From positions 1 to 25,577 of the forward strand of contig MPUH01001032.1 in assembly GCA_001970955.1 (NCBI GenBank): a DNA stretch of 25,577 bases, given 5' to 3'. The notes below the pieces were generated by a model. The model worked only from the letters and a program-made list of their open reading frames with translations. It was not told the origin of the DNA and did no database searches. The DNA is from Stentor coeruleus. Lineage: Eukaryota; Ciliophora; Heterotrichea; Heterotrichida; Stentoridae. A program made the position numbers and the translations under genes. The stretch's first letter is position 1; each line of letters starts with the position of its first letter. This document shows, in pieces, positions 8,850 through 17,553 of this stretch.

Positions 8850-9533
8850 ATGAGTCAAGAAATTATTGAAGTTATGGAACCTGAACAAGATGATATCATT
8901 CAAAGCTGGTGCAGCATATCTGAGGCTGGAAATCTTAAGGAAGGATATGATATGGAGAGATTTACTGATTCTCCAAGAAAGGACTTCCAGTGCCCAATAT
9001 GTCTAGGAGTTGTTAGAAATCCCCTTGAATGCTCACAGTGTGGTATTCTTCTTTGTAAAAAGTGCGCTTTTAGTTGCAGTAAACCCCAGAATCCTTTCTT
9101 TATTATGACAAGTTCAGTTCTAAAATTTAATTGCCCAATATGCAGAAGTAGAGCTGCACCAAGAGAGCCAAGTTCAATATTAAAAAAAATTATAAATTCT
9201 TCTGTTGTTTATTGCAAAAATAAATTACACGGATGCCCAGTTTCTGAAGCACTAGGAGAAATAAAAAACCATGAAAAAGAATGCAAGTTTAAAGCTATTA
9301 GATGTGCTAATCATGGCTTTTGCGATAAGCAGGGCAATAAAATTGACTTCATTTCAGTAGAATTTTCAAAAATGGGAAAAGGATCTTATCCTACTAAATC
9401 AAAATTAGTTTGCAGTGATGTGTGCAGGAAAGTTGTGATTATGGACCACTTGCTAAAAACTGATCAGTCAGAAAAGGCTATTAATGAATATAGAATAGTA
9501 TTGGAACAGCTAAATAAGATTAGTTCTTTTTAG
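8850..9533 (+). CDS. RING/TRAF-type zinc-finger protein (probable E3 ubiquitin ligase)
   Basis: 227 residues, starting MSQEIIEVMEPEQDD and ending in TAG. A RING-like finger spans about 48-98 with Cys at 48, 51, 61, 64, 69, 72, 95 and 98. The sequence CPICLGVVRNPLECSQCG is the form typical of ciliate TRAF-like RINGs, where the usual His is Cys. A TRAF-type zinc finger follows (C122, C129, H141, C145, C152). The C-terminal 60 residues are helical and lack a MATH domain. RING proteins recruit ubiquitin-conjugating enzymes, and TRAF-type fingers mediate assembly. Ciliates have large expansions of this family, so a specific role cannot be given. Confidence 0.85.
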   Translation: MSQEIIEVMEPEQDDIIQSWCSISEAGNLKEGYDMERFTDSPRKDFQCPICLGVVRNPLECSQCGILLCKKCAFSCSKPQNPFFIMTSSVLKFNCPICRSRAAPREPSSILKKIINSSVVYCKNKLHGCPVSEALGEIKNHEKECKFKAIRCANHGFCDKQGNKIDFISVEFSKMGKGSYPTKSKLVCSDVCRKVVIMDHLLKTDQSEKAINEYRIVLEQLNKISSF

Positions 9534-10322
9534 TATGTAGATTGATGTTTTTAAAGGTAGTAATTTTCGTTTCTTCAAGGTAAACAGCAATTGCATTGTT
9601 TAATTTCAATAAAATCATAGCATTACAAAATAGGATTATGTGATGTAGACAACTAATCATATTTTAATTAAGTATATTTCTTATTAGCTCTTGATTTTTT
9701 TTAGGAATAATGCATTATTATTAAATAAAGCATAATTATTAATGTGATCTATGAAATTCCCTCAAGAATATCACTTAAATTTTTTGGATATTAAAGTTTA
9801 AAGTAGGTAGTAGTTAAGGTGGCATGGTTTAGACTTGTCCGATCGAGGTTTGTTTGTCCTACGATTTCTTTCTTTAGGCAGATTCGGTATATTAAACCAC
9901 TCGTTGTCGCTGGTTATGTGACTCTTTATTTGGCTGAGGAGGTCTTTACTGTTTCTTTTGGATATTGCATGGTATATTGTAGCTGATAAAATTTTATCCT
10001 TTACTATTTATTAATTATTACTGAAATATTTTAGTTTTTTGTATACTCCATCCTTGTCTTAATTATTTATAAACCATTATTTCCGATTAAGTTTTGTCTT
10101 ATACAAACTTATTCTTGCATAATTTTAATATAATGCAATTTTGTATGCTACCCTTTTCAATATAAATAATTAATCAAAATTTAATTAATAATCAATTTTA
10201 TTCGCAAAGCTTAAATAAAAACATAGTGCATTCATATTTTTAGTATTAGTCTTAGAAATAATAATTATCTTTATCTAATAATGGTTCATTGTCAAAATTT
10301 TATTCAAATGGCTAATAAATAA
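9534..10322. other. Intergenic region with a GC-richer island
   Basis: It contains the dispersed-repeat copy at about 9816-9960, listed separately. The flanks are AT-rich (9540-9800 and 9970-10320) with no gene. Nothing else is visible upstream of the FYVE gene. Confidence 0.5.
9816..9960. repeat. Dispersed repeat copy A, possible transposase relic or ncRNA
   Basis: A roughly 145-nt block clearly richer in G and C than its surroundings. It shares ordered blocks with 24652-24795 in the same orientation: GTCCTA, TCTTTCTTT-AGG, GATTCG, CTCGTTG and GTTTCTTTT. On the minus strand about 67 codons are open without an ATG and include KRNSKDLL and NLPKERNRRTNKPRS. On the plus strand about 58 codons are open, also without an ATG. 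A helix-turn-helix piece of a decayed transposase is one reading; a structured RNA is another. Confidence 0.4.
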
Positions 10323-11144
10323 ATGGGTGAAGAAGAAACTAGAGCTGATATCTCATTAGTTATTTTGAAGGTAAAATCAATATCTGATGATATTGATAAA
10401 AAAGTTTCTAAAAGTGAAAGCAATTGCATAATTTGTGGTATTCCCTTCTCTAAAAAAGGAACATCCCAAACATCCAAGCACGTTTGGTAATTTTTATTCA
10501 GTCGTTTTTGCTACCATGCTTGTTGTGCTGCATGCTCTCCTTTGACAGCTATTCATCCTGAGTCTAATGAATCCGAAAGAATTTGCTTAAAATGCTATAC
10601 ATCCCACTTAAAAGCTTCGGTAGATGAAGAAAATGAGAAAAAAAATCAAGAAATTATTCGTGATCAAATACAAGCTATTCAAAGAGAAACTATTGAACTT
10701 CATGGAAAAGAATTAGAAAAAATTAAAGAGGATTCACGCAATCAAGAAAGACATTATAAGGATCAAATAAGTAAACTCAATAATGAAATTCAAGAACGCG
10801 AATCAAGAATAATGAGCATGTCATTTGAAGAAAACAGAAAGTTAAGCGAAAAAGATCAATCTATTTCTAAATTTATTAAGGATATGAAAGATATAGAAGA
10901 AAAAGGAAAAGAGATTGAGAAAAATAATAAGACTATTGAAAACCAAAATTTCAGTCTTGAAGATGAACTAAAAAATTTGCAAACCCAATTAAAGAGCTTA
11001 GAGACTTTTAACACTAATTTAGGGAAAGAGAATAAAATTTTGCAAGACAAAATAAAAAATATGCAAAATGAACTAGAAAATAAAGGCAAAATTTACACTC
11101 CAGAACCTAAATCTGGGTGCATGAATTCATGCGTTATTTATTAA
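10323..11144 (+). CDS. FYVE-type zinc-finger coiled-coil protein (one 15-nt intron)
   Basis: Exons are 10323-10486 and 10502-11144, giving 268 residues. Without splicing the frame hits TAA at 10488. Splicing restores an exact FYVE-class ligand set: C35, C38, C55, C58, C63, C66, C83 and C86, with spacings 2-16-2-4-2-16-2. The basic motif is KHVCR rather than the canonical (R/K)HHCR, so binding to phosphatidylinositol 3-phosphate may be weakened. Residues about 90-255 form a long coiled coil. The protein ends in KSGCMNSCVIY, with Cys near the C-terminus that could carry lipid. An endosomal tether or adaptor is the likely role. The intron splits the codon of zinc ligand C55. The start is the ATG in MGEEETRADIS. 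Confidence 0.85.
10487..10501 (+). other. 15-nt intron (FYVE gene)
   Basis: GTAATTTTTATTCAG. GT-AG ends, A at position 10, phase 2. It removes an in-frame TAA and restores Cys55. Confidence 0.92.
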
Positions 11145-12132
11145 GTAAAAGGCTTTAAGTAGGTTTAAACAGAATATTAGTTCTTGCTTATAGTCTAGTT
11201 TGTAATAAGAATATAAAAGCATTAAATTATTAGCTGATATCTAATTTTGCATTTAAACTTTATTTTATATTTATCCTATATACAACCTAATAAAATTTCA
11301 AGCATAACTCCTATACAAATTTTATAGATTTAATTAAAATGCGCAATATTGAATTATGTAGTACCTCTTAAGTAAAATAAAATAAGAAATGAAATTCGAT
11401 AATTTAAATTTAGCATTACTATAAGATACCTTAATCATTTTATTAATTTAATTCAACGATATGAATAAATCTATATAACCCTAAGATATTATGCTATTTT
11501 AAAATAAACTTAAAGCTCATTAAATTCAAGTAATCTAATTTAATTCTCAATAATGTCAATAAGTTCTTGTTTTAACTCTTGCATTAAGGAGTTATTTTAA
11601 CCTATTCTTCATTTCACTTGATTAAGAGTATTTATTTAATAAGTTGTATGACCTTTGATGTGCATCTAGTGCAATAGCTGTTAAAATGAAACAGTTAGTT
11701 TCTTATGATCGTGAATTAGGTATAAGCTTGTGATGGATTCTTAGCTAAGACTTTGATTATCGTAAAAGAAAGTTGCAATTATGCAAGAAGAGATCATTGG
11801 AAATATAAAGTTCTTGTAGACCAGGATCTGGCATAAAAGCTGAATATTAGAGTTTCTATTTTCAGAGGGGCTTTTCTGTCTAAGTAATGCTAACCATATA
11901 AGTTTATCCAAATATGGAAAATTTACTTCTTCTCAAAGCTTTGGAGGATGAAGCTTTTGTTTCTAATTTTGTCTAGAATATTAAATATTCTATTCATTCA
12001 ACATTCTCCTAAATATATAAATAATTCATAATGCCGATGCATATATTGTAAATACAAAGTTTGTTTATACTCTTAATAAGAGCATAATATAATGTTTTAT
12101 GCTCATGAATATGCCTGATATGCTATTAATAA
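11145..12132. other. Intergenic region with a coding relic
   Basis: About 1 kb between the FYVE and Arl8 genes. The first 500 nt are very AT-rich and featureless. The relic at 11644-11979 is listed separately. The last 150 nt lead into Arl8 and should hold its promoter. Confidence 0.5.
11644..11979 (+). pseudogene. Decayed coding sequence, unidentified
   Basis: One plus-strand frame keeps protein-like composition over about 110 codons but is broken by about seven stops. Recognisable pieces include MKQLVSYDRELGISL, DFDYRKRKLQLCKKRSLEI, SSCRPGSGIKAEY and MENLLLLKALEDEAFVSNF. A 15-nt GT...AG stretch exists at 11730-11744, but it lacks A at position 10 and removing it exposes a new TAA, so splicing does not rescue the frame. 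The RPGSG piece recalls linkers in some transposases, which is too weak to assign. A relic is the best reading. Confidence 0.3.
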
Positions 12133-12690
12133 ATGAAATTTTGGTCTAGACTCGTAAATTGGCTTAGGTCACTTTTTTGGAACCAAGAGCTAGAGTTGTC
12201 TATAGTAGGACTTCAAAGTGCAGGGAAAACAACATTTGTTAACGTTCTGGCAACTTCAGAATTCGATGAAGATACTATTCCTACTATCGGATTTAATCGG
12301 AGACACATCAGAAAAGGACGTGTTGAACTTAGACTTTGGGACTTGGGTGGGCAGCCAAAGTTTCGTGAAAGCTGGGAAAAATACTGCAGAGATGTGGACT
12401 GCATTGTGTTTATTGTTGACTCTGCTGATCATGGAAATTTAGAAGTGGCTAGTGCGCAGTTGCACAAACTCTTGTCCTGGCCCTCTCTTCAAGGTATAGG
12501 TTTGCTTGTACTAGGAAACAAAAATGATTTAGATGGAGCCTTAAATGAAGAAGAACTTATCTCAGCATTAAATCTCCAGTCTATTACAGGGAGGACTGTA
12601 GCTTGCTATAGCGTTAGTGCTAAAAATCAGAACAACATTGATGTAGTCCTCAGATACTTAACTAACTTGCCTAAAAAGCAAAGAACTTAA
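12133..12690 (+). CDS. ARL8: Arl8 small GTPase
   Basis: 185 residues, the usual Arl8 length, starting MKFWSRLVNWLRSLFWNQE, the amphipathic N-terminal helix of the family. It lacks the Gly2 of myristoylated Arfs. GTPase motifs are intact: P-loop GLQSAGKT 26-33, switch I TIPTIGFN around 48-55, WDLGGQ 69-74 with catalytic Gln74, and NKND 129-132. The segment SWEKYCRDVDCIVFIVD is diagnostic for Arl8. Arl8 sits on lysosomes and controls their movement on microtubules and fusion through its effectors. The gene is intron-free, ends in TAA and converges with the cyclin gene 180 nt away. The assignment is secure. Confidence 0.96.
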   Translation: MKFWSRLVNWLRSLFWNQELELSIVGLQSAGKTTFVNVLATSEFDEDTIPTIGFNRRHIRKGRVELRLWDLGGQPKFRESWEKYCRDVDCIVFIVDSADHGNLEVASAQLHKLLSWPSLQGIGLLVLGNKNDLDGALNEEELISALNLQSITGRTVACYSVSAKNQNNIDVVLRYLTNLPKKQRT

Positions 12691-12870
12691 TCTTATTATT
12701 CTAGTTATATTATTTTGATTCTCTGAGCTTTTGGGATATATTATATTCTATATTGGTTAATAAGCTTTTTTGATATTTTAACTTATTATTATTATGAGAA
12801 AATATATCTTGAATCAAAAGAAAATTTCCATGTTAAGCAAGGAATATTAATTAAAAATTGCATGGCCTAA

Positions 12871-13680
12871 TTATTGAGCATTGATTATGATTTCTTCATC
12901 ACTGAGATACTTGAAGTATAGACAAGAGTTAGAAGTCACAAGCTCAAAATTCGTATAAAGGAATGCATTTTTATATTTTTTGATTCCTTCATTGTGGAGA
13001 TATAATTGTTCTTTCATAAAATGCACTCTGTTAGAAAAGTCTGTTGATGATGAAAGAAATAAAATAATTTCTTGATTTAATTCAAAATTCAAAAATTTGC
13101 TTGCTAAATAAAGTGCGCAGCCTGTTTCCAAAGAGGGATGATTTTGCAAATTACTAAATAGCTGAAATATAATCAGCAAATTTTCGGTAGCTTTTCTTAT
13201 ATAATCTGGCACTCCATATATCCCACATATTAACGTTAAAAAGTCCACACAAACAGGCATATCAATCTCAAAGCCTAATGTTATCAAAATTATCTTTTCC
13301 ATATTGATAATATCTTGAGCTTTTATTTTTCCATGCCCTATAGCTCTGACAAAGGTTTTTAGTCTGCAGCTCACAACATCTTCTAATTTGGTTGCAATGA
13401 ACATGCAAGTAATTCCTATTAATAAAATGTCATTATTCATATGCTGAGTGCAACTAAGCTGAAGATACTTGTCCATTATCTTCACTGATAAGAAAAAAGT
13501 TTTGATGCTCAGCTCAAACTTTGTTATCACTTCAATCATCCAGTCTACCATCTTTGCTCTCAAGGATTCATTAATCTCATGCTTATTCAAAGCATTCTGG
13601 ATTAGCGATACTTTTTCCTTAGCCTTAAGGAAATTCATAACTTGATCTAAAAACATAAGCTGAGAAAGACTACCCTTCAT
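12871..13680 (-). CDS. A/B-type (mitotic-like) cyclin
   Basis: 269 residues starting MKGSLSQLMFLDQVM and ending in TAA. The cyclin N-fold spans about 20-140. It has the hallmark ESLRAKMVDWMIEV (38-51), matching the family's M-R-x-I-L-x-D-W-L-x-E-V helix that contacts the kinase, and then KTFFLSVKIMDKYL and FIATKLEDV. A second cyclin box follows (about 145-240). The protein is short for a cyclin A or B because it has almost no N-terminal extension. No destruction box is visible, so it may not be degraded by the APC/C in the usual way. It should activate a Cdk. A ciliate-specific divergent cyclin is likely. Confidence 0.9.
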   Translation of the reverse strand: MKGSLSQLMFLDQVMNFLKAKEKVSLIQNALNKHEINESLRAKMVDWMIEVITKFELSIKTFFLSVKIMDKYLQLSCTQHMNNDILLIGITCMFIATKLEDVVSCRLKTFVRAIGHGKIKAQDIINMEKIILITLGFEIDMPVCVDFLTLICGIYGVPDYIRKATENLLIIFQLFSNLQNHPSLETGCALYLASKFLNFELNQEIILFLSSSTDFSNRVHFMKEQLYLHNEGIKKYKNAFLYTNFELVTSNSCLYFKYLSDEEIIINAQ

Positions 13681-13843
13681 ATTAAAATTTTATTAACTAA
13701 GATCGATAAACTTCATTTAAATTTGACTAAAATGCTATATTGTATCTTATAAAGATACGGCCACAAGAGCTTGCATTTCACAAAAGAAAGCTACCTTAAT
13801 AATAGAATAGTAAGACAAATTATTTATACGCTTAAGATAAATC

Positions 13844-15079
13844 TTATTCAAGGTTCTCTTCAATAGGACTATCAATATGCTGTATTTCACGAATCTGCAA
13901 ATTAATTGTAGCTCTATTGCTCAAGGCTTCATTATAATTATTTGCGAACTCAGGCTGAGTGAAACAAGAAATATCATCACCAGCAACTTTATTATTTTTG
14001 CAGCAGCACATATTTTTAAAACTCCAAGGTTGCTTGTGCACTATATGTATTACAGTTCGACTCACTTGAATTGTTGTATCTGTATTATCTTTAACGTTTA
14101 TACTATTGCTAAGCTTAATTAGTGTTCCAAACTTGCTTTTGGTATCTTCTAAATAAAACTCATTACCACAGAGCTTTACTTTACAATGTTTTCTGCTTAC
14201 TGAAATATCAGATATTTTTATATCACAGTCATGCCCTCGACCAAGATTGCCAGACTGTTCATCATCTAATGAAATAACATGCAATCCTTGCTTTTGCATT
14301 TTTTCAGGGCGAAACTCTTCGAACATTATGAAACTTTTTGATGGATAATTTAGGCTTATCAAGCTTATTTGCTGATTTTGGTAATGGACAAATGATGGTA
14401 GCGAAGAGTTGCACAGCTCACATGAAAGATCTTTTATGTATACTGACATACCTTTTTCAGTAACCCTCGAATTTAATTTACTTTTAATCCATTCTTTTAA
14501 GCAGTTCAGATGCACATATTTCATAGTACCAGCGCATTTGCATGGACAAATAAGAGGATCATCTGGGCTGCTGGACTCAGACAAGCAAATCCTACAAGGA
14601 GCACTGTCAGTAGTTTCCCCAGCGTTGCTTATTTCTTGTTTGTAATCTACTTCTTCATTGTCAAAGTGATTGAAGAAATCAGGCATTGAACTTCGAGACA
14701 GAGTTTCTGGGTGGAGTGAAATTTTTTGAACACGCAGACGAACTCTACCTAATTTTATCCAGTCCCCTTCGTTTAATTTGTACCCGTTATTATTTTTCCC
14801 TTTGATTCCTTTGATAACAAGCCACATTTTCTCACTGGCCTCTTCTGCCATGAGATGCACTTGGAAATCAGAAGACTTTTGCTCAAATTTAATAAGTGAA
14901 GTTGAATCTTCCTTTTTTTCTTCAGTAGTGATGTAACAATTTGAGTCCTGCCGACAAAGAAGACAAGTGCTATTGATTTTGAAGTAAGATTTCTGTATTT
15001 GCTTAGATTCATAGTCGAAAAGTCCGTGAGTAGCTTTTTCCCAGGTCAAGGCCTGAACATCTAAATATGAGCCTCTCAT
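13844..15079 (-). CDS. RING-CH (RINGv) plus FHA domain protein
   Basis: 411 residues starting MRGSYLDVQALTWEKAT and ending in TAA. A RING-CH finger of C4HC3 type has ligands C162, C165, C180, C182, H190, C193, C220 and C223, within CRICLSESSSPDDPLICPC and KYVHLNCLKEWI. An FHA domain follows at about 265-345, with G280-R281, the S-R-K-H box at 295-298 and FGT at 318-320. A first FHA-like beta region lies at about 70-120 (EGDWIKLGRVRLRVQKI). There are no transmembrane helices, unlike membrane-bound MARCH ligases. The design suggests a ubiquitin ligase that reads phosphothreonine. This FHA plus RINGv arrangement occurs in ciliates. It is co-oriented with the cyclin gene, 163 nt upstream of it. 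Confidence 0.9.
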   Translation of the reverse strand: MRGSYLDVQALTWEKATHGLFDYESKQIQKSYFKINSTCLLCRQDSNCYITTEEKKEDSTSLIKFEQKSSDFQVHLMAEEASEKMWLVIKGIKGKNNNGYKLNEGDWIKLGRVRLRVQKISLHPETLSRSSMPDFFNHFDNEEVDYKQEISNAGETTDSAPCRICLSESSSPDDPLICPCKCAGTMKYVHLNCLKEWIKSKLNSRVTEKGMSVYIKDLSCELCNSSLPSFVHYQNQQISLISLNYPSKSFIMFEEFRPEKMQKQGLHVISLDDEQSGNLGRGHDCDIKISDISVSRKHCKVKLCGNEFYLEDTKSKFGTLIKLSNSINVKDNTDTTIQVSRTVIHIVHKQPWSFKNMCCCKNNKVAGDDISCFTQPEFANNYNEALSNRATINLQIREIQHIDSPIEENLE

Positions 15080-16002
15080 GTTTTTTTTTATATTTGATTA
15101 TTTTTTTCCAGCTATTATTAACGATGCAGTTTTTCTGTCAGCAAAGACTTTAAATATATATTTTTTATCATTTATGCCTTGTTAAATTCATTTATAATTC
15201 TTATATTATCCCACTTTTAGTTTTTGAGTATAAAATTTATACTTTGATTGTCAAGATGCGCAAATTTGTTAGGCTTCACTTAAATAAAAATCAGTAGTGA
15301 TATAATATGATGCTAATTTATTATAAGATAATTTCAATTTCCAGATATTAAAAGAATGATAATTTTATAATAAAGCTCAAAAAGCAATATTGAAGTTAGT
15401 TAAATTATTGTAAAGGTACTTTTATTATATATATATTTGTTCTCTAGATAAGATTAGCTCTAAATTTTGTTAGTAAATTAATTTTAAAGTTTTAAAAGTC
15501 TAAATTGCACATAATTTTATGTGTGATTTTTTTACTAATTGTTTATATAGTTTATGCTTGAAAAAATTGAATTTAATGCAAACAAAATAAACTTCAATTT
15601 CACACCCAATTATAAAAATAAATTCAAATATAAAGATTTGATTTTAAATTTATGTATCATTCAAAACCTAAAATATAATTGGTAATATTAAATATACTAA
15701 AAAAAGCTATGGAATTTTTTGATTTTCAATATATAAATTTGACTAATTATGGATGATTCATGCATATAAGTAATCACTAATCTGTGGATGCTGTTAGAAC
15801 CTAAGTTTGCATAAAAGATACAAAAAAAATAAAATAACTTTAATTTTTATCATATTTATACACTGCGCAATAGTTCTATTCGAAAATTCAATCCATTTAT
15901 TTCAAAAATACTAGCTTCGAGTTTATATATATTATAAAATCATCATAATAATATGATCAAATTAATATAGCATTAAGAGCATATCCAATTATTTCTATTA
16001 CT
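15080..16002. other. Very AT-rich intergenic region
   Basis: About 0.9 kb with long A/T runs. I looked for split small genes and decayed frames on both strands and saw none. It contains the promoter side of the RINGv-FHA gene and the 3' side of the Rab gene. Confidence 0.55.
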
Positions 16003-16647
16003 CTATCCTCCACAGCATACACAGTTTTTATTGTTATGGATTGAATCCCTTGGGACCTTGTCAATCTTCTTAGTACTTCCTGTGTAAGAATTTTTCTCGC
16101 TTACATTATCAGGGGATTTTATTATAATTTTGAAAATTTCTCTTAAAATAGTGTTAAAAGCATGTTCAACATTGCTGGCATCCATAGCAGATGTCTCAAT
16201 CAACCCATAATGATTTCTGCTTGCAAATGCATTAGCCATTTCAATAGTAATTTTTCTATCTTCCTTATCAGATTTATTGCCAATAATCAAAGTTGCGATA
16301 ATACCTTCAGCATGAGTCTTGAGTTCCTTTATCCACTTAGGCAAATTGTTGAAACTTTCAAGATTTGTTATATCGTAAACTACTAAGGCGCCAACAGCAC
16401 CTCTGTAAAAATTTGGAGACATAGACCGATATCTTTCCTGGCCAGCAGTATCCCAGATTTCAGCTCTAATAGCTTTTCCATCAATAACCAAAGTCTTTTG
16501 ATCACTGTTAAAACCAACTGTATTACGAAGATTCAGAGAAAATTGGTCTCTGGTAAACCGCGTGAGGAGATTAGTTTTTCCTACACCAGAATCCCCGACT
16601 ACTACAATTTTAAACGAATAGTCTGACTCTCCTTCTTTTCTTGCCAT
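16003..16647 (-). CDS. Rab-family GTPase (Rab11-like class)
   Basis: 214 residues, starting MARKEGESDYSFKIVVVGDS and ending in TAG. All G motifs are present: GDSGVGKT 18-25, Thr43 in switch I, WDTAGQE 65-71, NKSD 124-127 and ETSA 151-154. The C-terminus CVCCGG holds the double-Cys geranylgeranylation site. The stretches YRGAVGALVVYDI and the WIKEL helix are closest to Rab11/Rab25. The usual G-V-E-F after switch I is GFNSDQK here, so effector choice may differ from standard Rab11. Rab11 relatives act in recycling endosomes; ciliates have many divergent paralogues. The gene is divergent from SPC1, with only 102 nt between the starts. Confidence 0.93.
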   Translation of the reverse strand: MARKEGESDYSFKIVVVGDSGVGKTNLLTRFTRDQFSLNLRNTVGFNSDQKTLVIDGKAIRAEIWDTAGQERYRSMSPNFYRGAVGALVVYDITNLESFNNLPKWIKELKTHAEGIIATLIIGNKSDKEDRKITIEMANAFASRNHYGLIETSAMDASNVEHAFNTILREIFKIIIKSPDNVSEKNSYTGSTKKIDKVPRDSIHNNKNCVCCGG

Positions 16648-16749
16648 ATTCGAAGATTATTTTCTATGTGCCCTAATGAGAAAATTGTTTAGGTGAAAAT
16701 TATACAGTAAGAAAGTTGGAAGTGAATATAGGAAAAAAGGGGATAATAA
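16648..16749. promoter_or_regulatory. Compact bidirectional promoter region
   Basis: Only 102 nt separate the Rab start (minus) from the SPC1 start (+), so both promoters must lie here or overlap the genes. No specific motif can be named. Confidence 0.4.
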
Positions 16750-17010
16750 ATGGCTAAAGGGTTTTGGAATGTATTAGGAGAAATTGTATGGGTTATATAG
16801 GACTATGAAGGACAAAGGCTAGCTGAAAAACTATATAAGTACATCATTTTTATCAGCTGCATTATTGGATTTGTTATTTCAATTATCACAAAGCAGTTTA
16901 TGTACACTGGTTATGCTGCGCTTTTTTCTACGTGCTTTTCAATTGTTTTAACATTCTTCCCTTGGCCGTGGTATAACAAGCATCCCCTTCAATGGGCCAC
17001 TAGTGATTAA
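16750..17010 (+). CDS. SPCS1: Signal peptidase complex subunit 1 (SPC12/SPCS1), one 15-nt intron
   Basis: Exons 16750-16785 and 16801-17010 encode 81 residues. The unspliced frame stops at TAG 16798-16800, the end of the intron. The spliced protein reads MAKGFWNVLGEI, then DYEGQRLAEKLY, the family's hallmark D-x-x-G-Q-x-L-A-E start. Two hydrophobic helices follow (about 27-43 and 48-66), separated by a short polar turn. It ends with PWPWYNKHPLQW, matching the conserved P-W-P-x-Y-x-x-x-P-L-x-W. SPC1 is a small ER membrane subunit that helps signal peptidase discriminate real signal peptides from membrane segments. The length is normal. Confidence 0.95.
16786..16800 (+). other. 15-nt intron (SPC1 gene)
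   Basis: GTATGGGTTATATAG. GT-AG, A at position 10, phase 0. It contains the in-frame TAG that would otherwise truncate SPC1. Confidence 0.95.
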
Positions 17011-17553
17011 TAGGCTTTATTTCATTTGGTTTATGCTTAATTGTAGTTTTTAAAGTATGTGAATAAAAAATTTTCAGGTATTATACCAGCTTTAGTTATA
17101 TCTCAATAGTTTTTTCTATTATAATTATAAGACTTAACTTCAATTTTTTAGATAAAGATGCAATCGTTACTAATAAGCTTTAAAAAAACTAAAAATCTTA
17201 ATTTGTTTTTTCGATATCTATTCAGCTAGTTATCTTACTATAAATTTTCGGATGTATAAAATCAAAAATATAATCACTTGAGTCTGCTTTACAAATTAAA
17301 CTTACCATTAATCAATCAGTAAAGTTTATTCTTAATAAATTCACCATTTACATCTTGAACTAAGACTATAAGAAAATCATTTGTTGCAACAATTCAAATG
17401 CATCTTTTCTAACTTTAATTTATGCAATAAAATAATTTTTTCTCACAAAAACCAAAGAACCTAATATAATGCTCACAAGCAATATATCCTAGGGTTTCCG
17501 CATTTCATATATAGAGAGAAAAATAAAATTACCAAAGCAAAAAGTGAATATAA
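17011..17553. other. AT-rich intergenic region
   Basis: Spacer of 543 nt between SPC1 and the channel gene. No coding-like sequence, RNA gene or repeat is visible. Confidence 0.55.

Noticed and set aside
11730..11744. GTGATGGATTCTTAG as an intron rescuing the frame at 11644-11979
   Set aside because: Position 10 is T, and removal immediately exposes a TAA. Further stops remain in the frame.
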